Part shown: piece after piece, positions 19,367 through 26,890 of the stretch
Numbering within the stretch: position 1 is the first letter of the stretch
Layout: every line of letters starts with the position of its first letter
Origin: Ignavibacteriota bacterium
GTDB lineage: Bacteria; Bacteroidota; Ignavibacteria; UBA10030
NCBI GenBank assembly: GCA_003142475.1
Contig: PLMK01000079.1
Span: forward strand, 44,399-99,689
Direction of reading: 5' to 3'
Length of the DNA stretch: 55,291 nt
Program-made: the position numbers and the translations under genes
Notes under the pieces: generated by a model
Databases searched by the model: none
The model's input: only the letters and a program-made list of their open reading frames with translations
Told to the model about the DNA's origin: nothing

Positions 19367-20074
19367 ATGAAGATCTTGAAAGTATTATTGATAGTCGGAT
19401 TGATAATGAGTGATGCGTTTGCTCAAAAGGTAGAAAAAATTCAGGATGCAGATGAAATCTTAGCAAAGGCTGTCAAAAGTTTCGAGGAAGTAAAAGATTT
19501 CTCTGCAACCATAGACGCAGAAATCAATATGGATCGTGTTCAAATTCCTAAAATGCATGCAGAATTGTTCTTCAAGAAGCCGGACAAAATTCATTTTTCG
19601 TCGCAGAGTTTTCTTCTCGTGCCGCGAGAAGGCGTTGCGTTGAATCCTTCAGTGCTGCAACAACATTATCTCACTACCTCGGCAATGCGCGATACCATCG
19701 ATGGAAAAAATTTGTATAAACTTCTACTTGCCGCCAAAGACTCCAAGACTCGCTTACGTGCGCTTTCAATCTGGGTCGATCCAATAAATTGGACGATCAC
19801 AAAGATAGAAACCATTCCGTATGAGGGACGCACACTCTCCATGATATTCACTTATGAATGCCAGCAAGAGAAATATTGGCTTCCATCAAAATTGGTTGCA
19901 TCGTTCGCATCGGAATCGGATAAGGCGGAGAAAGATTCTTCACCATCCATAGACAATCAATTTGACGGTGCTCAGCGTTTAGCGCCACGAAGTGGTATGA
20001 TTACTATCGTTTATTCAAAGTATAAAATCAACATTGGACTCTCGGATGAAATATTTGAGAAGAAGGAAAAGTGA
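19367..20074 (+). CDS. LolA-like exported protein
   Basis: A signal peptide (cleavage after SDAFA) is followed by ADEILAKAVKSFEEVKDFSATI, PKMHAELFFKKPDKIHF and a string of beta strands, the pattern of LolA/LppX-fold lipoprotein-binding proteins. The product is about 235 residues. The ATG at 19367 is preferred over the one at 19361, since the AGGG ribosome site ends at 19360. Whether it carries lipoproteins or another lipid is open; no LolB or LolCDE gene is adjacent. Confidence 0.6.
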   Translation: MKILKVLLIVGLIMSDAFAQKVEKIQDADEILAKAVKSFEEVKDFSATIDAEINMDRVQIPKMHAELFFKKPDKIHFSSQSFLLVPREGVALNPSVLQQHYLTTSAMRDTIDGKNLYKLLLAAKDSKTRLRALSIWVDPINWTITKIETIPYEGRTLSMIFTYECQQEKYWLPSKLVASFASESDKAEKDSSPSIDNQFDGAQRLAPRSGMITIVYSKYKINIGLSDEIFEKKEK

Positions 20075-20119
20075 TTAATTTTCATTTGTCATCAGCCAGT
20101 TTTCGACGACAAAAATTAA
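20075..20119 (+). promoter_or_regulatory. Inverted repeat covering the leader of the Nramp-USP gene
   Basis: TTAATTT...TTGTC (20075-20090) can pair with GACAA-AAATTAA (20108-20119), with a four-base bulge. The hairpin ends five bases before the ATG and no T-tract follows, so it is more likely to affect translation start than to stop transcription. Confidence 0.35.
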
Positions 20120-20123
20120 AAAG

Positions 20124-21989
20124 ATGAAAAAAAACCAACCATTTGTCTCGCTTTCCGAAGTTCACGGCTCTGTGAACATTTCCAAAAATTACGGGATGAT
20201 CAAGCGGTTCCTTGCATTTGCCGGGCCTGCGTATCTTATAAGCGTTGGCTATATGGATCCGGGAAATTGGGCGACGGACATCGAAGGTGGTTCACGGTTT
20301 GGATATCAATTGCTGTGGGTTATTTTGATGTCAAATATGATGGCGGTGCTTTTACAAACGCTTTCTGCCCGACTTGGCATCGTTACAGGCCGTGACCTTG
20401 CACAAGCGTGCCGGGATGAATATCCGAAACCGATCGTATTCGTTTTATGGATTCTCTGCGAGATTGCGATTGCAGCATGCGATCTTGCTGAATTACTCGG
20501 TACGGCTATTGGATTAAATCTTCTTTTTGGACTGCCGCTTATCATCGGTGTTATACTTACCGGTTTCGACACTATGCTTTTTTTAGTGATTCAGAATTTT
20601 GGAATCAGGAAGATGGAGTTTTTTATTGTGATGCTCGTGTCAATTATGGGCGTGTGCTTTGGAATTGAAATGCTGCTTTCAAAACCGGTCTTAGGTGAAG
20701 TTGCTAAGGGTTTCCTTCCTCAATTAAGTTCCGAAAATCTATTTGTTGCTATTGGAATACTTGGCGCAACAGTGATGCCGCATAATTTGTATTTGCACTC
20801 GGCACTCGTTCAGACACGATTAGTGGAGCAAACGGAACAGGGAAAACGGCAAGCCTGCAAATTTAATTTGATTGATACATCGATTGCACTGAATGCTGCA
20901 TTTTTAGTTAATGCTGCAATCCTGATTGTTTCTTCCTCAGTATTCTTTAAGAATGGTCTGGTTGTAACAGAAATCCAGCAGGCACATTCGCTTTTAGCAC
21001 CATTACTCGGAACAACTCTCGCAAGCACTCTATTTGCAGGCGCATTATTGGCATCTGGGCAAAGCTCAACGTTGACCGGTACATATGCAGGTCAAATTGT
21101 GATGGAAGGATTTTTGCATTTTAAAATGCGCCCAGTACTTCGCCGATTTATTACACGCGCTATCGCCATAATTCCCGCAATCGTTGTTATTATTTTTCGC
21201 GGAAATAAAGGGTCGTATGAGTTATTGATCCTCAGTCAAGTTGTTTTGAGTATGCAGCTGCCATTTGCCATTATTCCTTTGATTAACTTCACAAGCGACA
21301 AAGAACGGATGGGTGTGTTTGTAAATAAAGGATGGATCAAGATTCTTGCTTGGATTGCGGCGACAATCATCGTCGTGTTGAATATTCGCTTGGTGCTCGG
21401 AAATATTGCTGATTGGATCGCAAACGCAAGAGATATGGCAGTTGTCATCTGGTGTGTGGTTGTACCAATAATTGTTGGATTATTTTTATTCCTCATATAT
21501 ATTTCTTTACCGAAAACCTGGCGCAGGAGAGAACCCGCAATGCCTTCAGAAATAGAACACCTTGAATTTGAATCGCATCCATTCACAAATATCGGAGTCG
21601 CACTTGATCTAAGCGGAATGGATTCTAAAGTGCTCTCGCAAGCCAAGACACTGGCTCAGCAAAATGGCGCACGTCTTGTGCTAATGCATGTTGTTGAAGG
21701 AGTTGGAGGGCAATTATTTGGCAAGAATGCATACGATGATGAAGCGCGTGATGACCGAGAGCATTTGGAGAACCATGCAGAACAACTCCGAACCACAGGA
21801 TTAGAAGTGCAAGCAGTACTCGGCTTCGGCCGCATACAGAAAGAAATTATCCGTATTGCAAATGAACAAAAAGTCGATTTGCTGGTGATGGGTGGACATG
21901 GGCATCGCGGCGTTAAAGATATTATCTTTGGTACTTCAATTTCGAAAGTGCGGCATGGACTGAAAATACCTGTGCTGGTTGTGCAATAA
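20124..21989 (+). CDS. Nramp divalent metal transporter fused to a universal stress protein domain
   Basis: The first 450 or so residues form an Nramp (MntH-like) carrier with about 11 membrane segments and both metal-binding motifs, DPGN (45-48, first segment) and MPHN (near 218, sixth segment); such carriers bring Mn2+ or Fe2+ into the cell with protons. After a hydrophilic linker, a UspA domain starts near residue 486 and ends with the ATP-binding signature GGHGHRG-(x8)-GTS and PVLVV. The fusion suggests that nucleotide or stress state acts on metal uptake, which is inference. Length is 621 residues against about 410-450 for plain MntH. A terminator hairpin follows. Confidence 0.9.
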   Translation: MKKNQPFVSLSEVHGSVNISKNYGMIKRFLAFAGPAYLISVGYMDPGNWATDIEGGSRFGYQLLWVILMSNMMAVLLQTLSARLGIVTGRDLAQACRDEYPKPIVFVLWILCEIAIAACDLAELLGTAIGLNLLFGLPLIIGVILTGFDTMLFLVIQNFGIRKMEFFIVMLVSIMGVCFGIEMLLSKPVLGEVAKGFLPQLSSENLFVAIGILGATVMPHNLYLHSALVQTRLVEQTEQGKRQACKFNLIDTSIALNAAFLVNAAILIVSSSVFFKNGLVVTEIQQAHSLLAPLLGTTLASTLFAGALLASGQSSTLTGTYAGQIVMEGFLHFKMRPVLRRFITRAIAIIPAIVVIIFRGNKGSYELLILSQVVLSMQLPFAIIPLINFTSDKERMGVFVNKGWIKILAWIAATIIVVLNIRLVLGNIADWIANARDMAVVIWCVVVPIIVGLFLFLIYISLPKTWRRREPAMPSEIEHLEFESHPFTNIGVALDLSGMDSKVLSQAKTLAQQNGARLVLMHVVEGVGGQLFGKNAYDDEARDDREHLENHAEQLRTTGLEVQAVLGFGRIQKEIIRIANEQKVDLLVMGGHGHRGVKDIIFGTSISKVRHGLKIPVLVVQ

Positions 21990-22052
21990 TAAAGTTTTAC
22001 TAACGAACATTAAAGATAATTAAAAACTTTTAATATCTTGATTAGCAGAAGA

Positions 22053-22096
22053 AAAGCCGAATTGATGTTTATTATCAACTCGGCTTTAATGTTTTT
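22053..22096. terminator. Rho-independent terminator between convergent genes
   Basis: AAAGCCGAATTGAT and ATCAACTCGGCTTT form a 14-bp stem with one mismatch, loop GTTTATT, followed by AATGTTTTT. An A-rich run on the left side lets it work for the gene on the other strand as well. Confidence 0.85.
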
Positions 22097-22113
22097 ATGT
22101 GGTTGAGTAAGGG

Positions 22114-22467
22114 TCACTTTTGTACACGTTCATTATGCTTCAACCGGTAAATATCCCGGCTTGCTTTATTCTGCTCTCGACGAATTTTTTGTCTTTCTTG
22201 TGGAGTCACTTTTCCGTCTGCCTTTGCAATTTTTTTATCATGTTGAATTTTAGCCTGTTCTTTTTCCAATCGTCGGGTTTCGCCTTTTGTGAGTTCACCA
22301 CTTTTTACACCTTGCCTAATACGAGCTTGCTGATTAATTTGTCGTTTTGTAATGCGAGGTGTCTTTGGAGTTCGTGGTGGTGGAGGCGTTGGTTGCTCCT
22401 GCGCGATTATTGTTCCGCAGAATAAGCCCAATACGAGTGCTGTTACTAGCATTCTTGTACTTTTCAT
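22114..22467 (-). CDS. Small basic exported helical protein of unknown function
   Basis: A 117-residue protein with a clear signal peptide (cut after IIA), a Pro-rich segment (PTPPPPRTPKTP) and a highly charged helical body. The body has two similar helix-turn-helix units: QGVKSGELTKGETRRLEKEQ and AKADGKVTPQERQKIRREQN, each with a G-x-[LV]-T turn, giving an EF-hand- or SHOCT-like look without the full calcium loop. Similar short proteins occur widely in Gram-negative bacteria with no known role. A strong AAAGGAG ribosome site precedes the ATG. It lies downstream of the amidase gene on the same strand, 156 bases away. Confidence 0.7.
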   Translation of the reverse strand: MKSTRMLVTALVLGLFCGTIIAQEQPTPPPPRTPKTPRITKRQINQQARIRQGVKSGELTKGETRRLEKEQAKIQHDKKIAKADGKVTPQERQKIRREQNKASRDIYRLKHNERVQK

Positions 22468-22623
22468 TTTTTCTCCTTTGAGTTGTATGTGATGGTTTAG
22501 GGTTTTTTATTACATCTACCTACAAGACATTGGCAGCACCAATTTGGTTTAAGATAAAAGGAAACCCACCAGATTAATATTCTTTCACTTAATTCGTTTT
22601 GTAATTTATTCGGTATTTCGATT

Positions 22624-24207
22624 TTATTTATCGCGGATTCCTTCTTGTAAGGTCTTTTCGTATTTCAGTTTATAGTCTTTAATTCCTCGGAATAGAGCAT
22701 CTGCAATCCGATCTTGACCATTTTCACCGCGCAAGAACTGTTCTTCATTTCTATTAGAAAGATATCCTAATTCTACAAGTACATTGGGCATGGAAGCACC
22801 GACAAGAACGAAGAATCCCGCTTGCTTAACGCCGCTGTTTCTGATACGCAGGCGTTTTGCCATCGAGCCGGCGGCGCTCTCGGCAAATTGTTCACTCTGT
22901 TTCATGTATGCGCTCTGTGCCATCGTCACAATGATGAATTCCTCTTCCGTTAACTTCTGGTAGCGCTCCTTGTATCCTTCTTCAAGTTGAATAACAGCGT
23001 TTTCGCGTGAAGCAATGGCAACCGCTTCTTCGGTGCGATTGGGGCGCAATAAATAAATTTCGAATCCATTCATATGCGACGGTTTATGTACTGTCGAATT
23101 ACAATGAATGCTAATAAACAATTTTCCGCTTGCCTCGTTGGCGATCTGTGTGCGCCGATACAATTCAACAAAATTATCGGCAGATCGAGTATAGACTACT
23201 TTTACATCTTTGAGATTTGTTTCAATAAGATGACCAAGTTTTAGTCCAACGTCCAGCGTGATATTTTTCTCGTATGTTCCAGCGACCCCAATACAGCCGG
23301 GATCTTTTCCGCCATGCCCGGCATCAATCACGATGACGTCTAATTTCCATCGATCACGTCCATTGCTTAATTGTTGCTTTTTTTCTTCATCCTTCTTTTT
23401 TATCAGCTCTTCCTTTTCTGAATTTGAAAGAGTACGGAGTGAGATGAGAAGGTTGTTGGAAGCAGGATCGTTTCCTGTTTCTGCTTGCACGACATTCGAA
23501 GTTACTTTGAACGTTAATTGGAGCGAAGCAGGTGATTGAAATGCCAGCACTTTTCGTACTGCACCAAATGGCTTCGTTTTATTGATAGTAGCTATATCAG
23601 CTTTCCCACCAATAATTGTAACGAAAAGCCAACCGTCCGGCTTTAGCCAGCTCTCTACATCTCCCAATTTATCATTAGCAAGAATGGTAATAAGAGAACC
23701 GTTTATTTTTTTTTCGATTTGAATTCCTGCAATTGAGTACTTAAATTTGCGGGGAGTTTCAGACAACAGCACATTGTGCTGTGAATTGATTGATAATTGT
23801 TGTTCGGTGAGACGTCCGAACAAAGGAATAAATTCGGCTGCTGGTACAAAAAAATCACTGTTTCTGCGAATAACCGAAACAGACATTTGATAAATGGTTG
23901 CTGTATTTGTTGTTCGTTCTGTGATAACGACAAACGGGTTGCGATCCGTAAAACGGACAAGCTGCGTACCAATTAAGCATTCTATTTTTCCTGTGGTATC
24001 GTTGACAGATGCCGGATACTTCGATGAATTTAAAAAATCATTGAGGGAAAAAAAAAGAACACCTGCGCTATCAACACCGCCGACAATAGCCGTATCTCCA
24101 GATGCAAGCCGAAAAGAAATAGATGTTTTCTGTTCTATCGTTTGGGCATGGCATAACGAGAACACTAAAGAAAAAAGGACGGCTTTTAAGAAACAGGCGG
24201 GTCTCAT
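22624..24207 (-). CDS. N-acetylmuramoyl-L-alanine amidase (Amidase_3, AmiC-like)
   Basis: A zinc amidase that cuts the bond between MurNAc and the stem peptide during cell separation or wall turnover. The 527-residue protein has a signal peptide, an N-terminal region with two beta-rich parts (about 30-250, the later one AMIN-like) and the catalytic domain from about residue 290. Zinc ligands are seen in IDAGHGGKDPG, GTYEKN and FISIHCNS, and the catalytic glutamate in VLVELGYLSN. A charged stretch (KEELIKKKDEEKKQQ) links the halves. Its start codon directly abuts the yajQ stop, so the two are probably co-transcribed. Confidence 0.92.
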   Translation of the reverse strand: MRPACFLKAVLFSLVFSLCHAQTIEQKTSISFRLASGDTAIVGGVDSAGVLFFSLNDFLNSSKYPASVNDTTGKIECLIGTQLVRFTDRNPFVVITERTTNTATIYQMSVSVIRRNSDFFVPAAEFIPLFGRLTEQQLSINSQHNVLLSETPRKFKYSIAGIQIEKKINGSLITILANDKLGDVESWLKPDGWLFVTIIGGKADIATINKTKPFGAVRKVLAFQSPASLQLTFKVTSNVVQAETGNDPASNNLLISLRTLSNSEKEELIKKKDEEKKQQLSNGRDRWKLDVIVIDAGHGGKDPGCIGVAGTYEKNITLDVGLKLGHLIETNLKDVKVVYTRSADNFVELYRRTQIANEASGKLFISIHCNSTVHKPSHMNGFEIYLLRPNRTEEAVAIASRENAVIQLEEGYKERYQKLTEEEFIIVTMAQSAYMKQSEQFAESAAGSMAKRLRIRNSGVKQAGFFVLVGASMPNVLVELGYLSNRNEEQFLRGENGQDRIADALFRGIKDYKLKYEKTLQEGIRDK

Positions 24208-24705
24208 CTATCTATAATTTACGAATTGTAATGCAAACGAAAACTCATGGTTCCGAATCAATGCCATGACGGCTTGCAGGTCGTCTTTATTTTTTCCGCT
24301 CACTCGCACTTGATCGTCCATAATTTGAGTCTGCACTTTCAATTTCGATTCTTTCACAAGTTTTGTAATAATTTTTGCATCGTCTTTCGCAATCCCAACT
24401 TGCAAGGTGACAGTCTGTCGTACACTGTTGCCGGATGCTTGTTCTATAGTTCCATAACGAAGTGCCTTTATCGGAACACTGCGTTTGATCAACTTGGACT
24501 GCAAAATATCAATAACACTTTTAAGATGAAATTCATCGCCCGTTATGAGGATAATTTTCTTTTCTTTCTGGTCTAATTCGATGGAAGTATGAATTCCCTT
24601 GAAGTCATAACGCTGGATTATTTCTTTTTGCGCTTGGTTCACCGCGTTATCGACTTCTTGAAGGTTTACTTCGGAGACAATATCAAATGAGTTTTGCTGT
24701 GCCAT
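24208..24705 (-). CDS. yajQ: YajQ-family nucleotide-binding protein
   Basis: A 165-residue member of the YajQ/UPF0234 family: SFDIVSEVNLQEVDNAVNQA at the start, QRYDFKGI near residue 32 and a C-terminal VRVSGKNKDDLQAVMALIR block. Family members have been shown to bind c-di-GMP or other nucleotides, and some bind tRNA; the exact role here is unknown. The gene is followed without a gap by the amidase gene. Confidence 0.92.
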   Translation of the reverse strand: MAQQNSFDIVSEVNLQEVDNAVNQAQKEIIQRYDFKGIHTSIELDQKEKKIILITGDEFHLKSVIDILQSKLIKRSVPIKALRYGTIEQASGNSVRQTVTLQVGIAKDDAKIITKLVKESKLKVQTQIMDDQVRVSGKNKDDLQAVMALIRNHEFSFALQFVNYR

Positions 24706-24816
24706 GGGATCAATTATTGTTTTAATTCTGGATTGAAAAATCTTAATTACTGGTTTAATATTGTCACTTTCGCCTTAAAAGTCAATTAAAGCTCTCAAGG
24801 CGCGATGCCGGATTTA

Positions 24817-25464
24817 TCATTTACGAATTTCGCCGGTCTCCATACTCCAGAAAACAAGATCAAGTTCATCCAATGCGATGCCTATATCATTTGCAAACTT
24901 CGAAAAACGTTGTTCTATTTCCAAATAATGTTTTCTGCTGATAGATTTCGGGGTTGATTTAATCACGCCGAGTCGTTTTAAATTACGCAGAATATGTCGG
25001 TCAAGTATTGCAAGGCCATCATTTCTGCCGATATTGCGTAAAAAATGGGACGCTTCTTTATATCCTAAACCAAGAACATTTTCTACAAGCCATTCACGCA
25101 GCTCCAAAGCTAAAACAGGTTCAAATAATTTTTGAGCAATAATAGAAAATTGATCTTTTATTCGAAGAAGATGCCGAGATTTTGTTTTGTGAAAGCGGAT
25201 ATAACATTCCTTCCGACGAAGAAATGGTTCTGGGTTTATATCTTTGTTATGAAATCCAGCATCGCGAAGTTCGGCGGCTACTTGTTCAGCATGAGCAGCG
25301 CTCGATTGCGGGGTGAGAAGACAATAGACAAGTTCGTAAAAATAATCTTCTGTTTGTATTGCGGCAAATTCTGATAAGCGGGTGCGTATCGCAACTTGGT
25401 GTGACCTGTAAAGTTGCTTTATCTTTTCGAGTTCAAGGTTTCGATTAATTAATTTTTTCTTCAT
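24817..25464 (-). CDS. N-glycosylase/DNA lyase, Ogg2 type
   Basis: A 215-residue HhH-GPD glycosylase that removes 8-oxoguanine opposite C and nicks the abasic site. The catalytic pair of the Ogg2 group is present: the lysine in LGLGYKEASHFLRNIG and the aspartate in LAILDRHILR. The small size and the lack of the N-terminal domain of Ogg1 also fit Ogg2. Its ATG overlaps the mutY stop by four bases, so it is the third gene of mutT-mutY-ogg2. Confidence 0.87.
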   Translation of the reverse strand: MKKKLINRNLELEKIKQLYRSHQVAIRTRLSEFAAIQTEDYFYELVYCLLTPQSSAAHAEQVAAELRDAGFHNKDINPEPFLRRKECYIRFHKTKSRHLLRIKDQFSIIAQKLFEPVLALELREWLVENVLGLGYKEASHFLRNIGRNDGLAILDRHILRNLKRLGVIKSTPKSISRKHYLEIEQRFSKFANDIGIALDELDLVFWSMETGEIRK

Positions 25465-26363
25465 CGCGGCAGAGAAAGATAGATTTTCTTGTTGTAAGAA
25501 CGAATTTGAATTAATCCATCACGTAATAGTCCATCGAGTAATTTGTCCAACCATTCTTTTTGCCGGAAGGAGTAGTCTGGTTTTACTGTTTTTGCCAATA
25601 GATTTGCTTCAATCGACCGATGGCGAGCTATCATTCGCAGTGTTGCAATGATTCGTCCGCGATAGATTCTGTTTGGAATCGTAGTCTGAGATTTCCTCTT
25701 CAACGGCTTCTTTTTCTTCAAGGTGGAAAATGCACTTGGACAATCCTGTTTAAGCGGGCACTCGAAACACTGGGGATTGGTCGCAGTACAAATAATGCCG
25801 CCCAGTTCCATGAGAGCCTGATTCCAATCGTATGCTTTTCCCTTCGGAAGCATTTGCTCGGCAAGTTTCCATATATCTGAAGCTTGAGCGCGTTGTGGGA
25901 AAAGTCTCGAAAGCACCCGCTCCTCATTTATATCAACAGCCGCAGTCTGTAAACCAAATGCAAAACAAGCAACAGCATTAGCAGTGTAACGTCCGATACC
26001 AGGAAGCTGCTGGAGCGTTTCAACATCTTGTGGGAGCCGTCCTCCGTAATCATTGATAACACATCTGGAGATTTGTTGGAGGCGCAACGCACGATTGTTG
26101 TAACCCATTCCGGACCATGCGCGAATAACATCGGCTGTGCGAGCTTGTGCAAGACATGCGAAGTTAGGAAATTGACGCACAAACTCAGGGTACTTCAACA
26201 TCACGCGACTTACTTGCGTTTGCTGGAGCATAATCTCTGAAAGAAGTATGCGATATGGATTTTTAGTTTTTCGCCAGGGGAGAGGACGCGCGTTTTTCTT
26301 GTACCACATCAAAAGATGTTTTTGGATTATCAATTTTCGATTGCGGATTGACGAAGGTGACAT
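25461..26363 (-). CDS. mutY: A/G-specific adenine glycosylase MutY, short form
   Basis: MutY removes adenine wrongly paired with 8-oxoguanine. The HhH-GPD domain has the catalytic glutamate in LLSEIMLQQTQV, the helix-hairpin-helix LPGIGRYTANAV and the catalytic aspartate in AVDINEERVLSRLF, then the [4Fe-4S] cysteines in the C-x6-C-x2-C-x5-C spacing (CTATNPQCFECPLKQDC). The protein is 300 residues; the C-terminal NUDIX-like domain that reads 8-oxoG in standard MutY (about 350) is missing. Instead the end looks like a small winged-helix of about 80 residues. A separate mutT-like gene lies 11 bases upstream. Confidence 0.9.
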   Translation of the reverse strand: MSPSSIRNRKLIIQKHLLMWYKKNARPLPWRKTKNPYRILLSEIMLQQTQVSRVMLKYPEFVRQFPNFACLAQARTADVIRAWSGMGYNNRALRLQQISRCVINDYGGRLPQDVETLQQLPGIGRYTANAVACFAFGLQTAAVDINEERVLSRLFPQRAQASDIWKLAEQMLPKGKAYDWNQALMELGGIICTATNPQCFECPLKQDCPSAFSTLKKKKPLKRKSQTTIPNRIYRGRIIATLRMIARHRSIEANLLAKTVKPDYSFRQKEWLDKLLDGLLRDGLIQIRSYNKKIYLSLPR

Positions 26364-26374
26364 TGTGAGATTTA

Positions 26375-26752
26375 TTATGTCAGTTTTTCCACAAATGGTT
26401 TATTGCCTTCAAGCAAATCCATTTCTTTCAATTCATTAATTGTAACCCAGCGGATTTGTTCGAAGACATTGTTTTGCGGTTCGCCGTCGAATCCGGAGAC
26501 AAAGCAGTAAGAAACGTTGAACACTCCACCATCTTTGTAATATGCAGCACGCGTCTCAATATGTTCGATGGATTGAATTTCGATAGAAAGTTCTTCGCGT
26601 AATTCACGACGGAGACATTGTTCCACTGATTCACCAGGCTCAAGCTTACCACCAGAGAATTCCCACTTTAACGCGTACCTGCCGCCTTCCTTCCGCTGGC
26701 AGATGAGAATCCGATTGTCTTTCTTTAATACACCGACTGCAACTTCTGTCAT
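26375..26752 (-). CDS. mutT: MutT-like NUDIX hydrolase
   Basis: The complete NUDIX box is present in GKLEPGESVEQCLRRELREEL with the expected glutamates, and the order of strands fits 8-oxo-dGTP diphosphatases, which clean the nucleotide pool. The likely start is the ATG at 26752, behind AGGAAAGGA, giving about 125 residues (usual for MutT); the frame stays open upstream to 26854, but that part is not conserved-looking. The gene heads mutT-mutY-ogg2. Confidence 0.87.
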   Translation of the reverse strand: MTEVAVGVLKKDNRILICQRKEGGRYALKWEFSGGKLEPGESVEQCLRRELREELSIEIQSIEHIETRAAYYKDGGVFNVSYCFVSGFDGEPQNNVFEQIRWVTINELKEMDLLEGNKPFVEKLT

Positions 26753-26840
26753 TTCATTCCTTTCCTGAAATATATCGAAACCCGATTGGATTTCCAATTG
26801 TGATATGTCCATTTGTGGTATGAAGTAGAAATTGGTTATA

Positions 26841-26868
26841 TTGAAATCAAACAAGACCCAATCATAAT
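26841..26868 (+). promoter_or_regulatory. Possible promoter of the secreted PLD protein gene
   Basis: TTGAAA (26841-26846) and CATAAT (26863-26868) are 16 bases apart, 22 bases before the ATG at 26891. The 138-base region is shared with the divergent mutT gene and is AT-rich, so chance matches are likely. Confidence 0.3.
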
Positions 26869-26890
26869 TTTATCTTTATGAGGTACAAAA

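Noticed and set aside
26753-26854. Extended N-terminus for the MutT-like protein
   Set aside because: The ribosome site AGGAAAGGA is just before the ATG at 26752, and the added residues do not look like part of the NUDIX fold.
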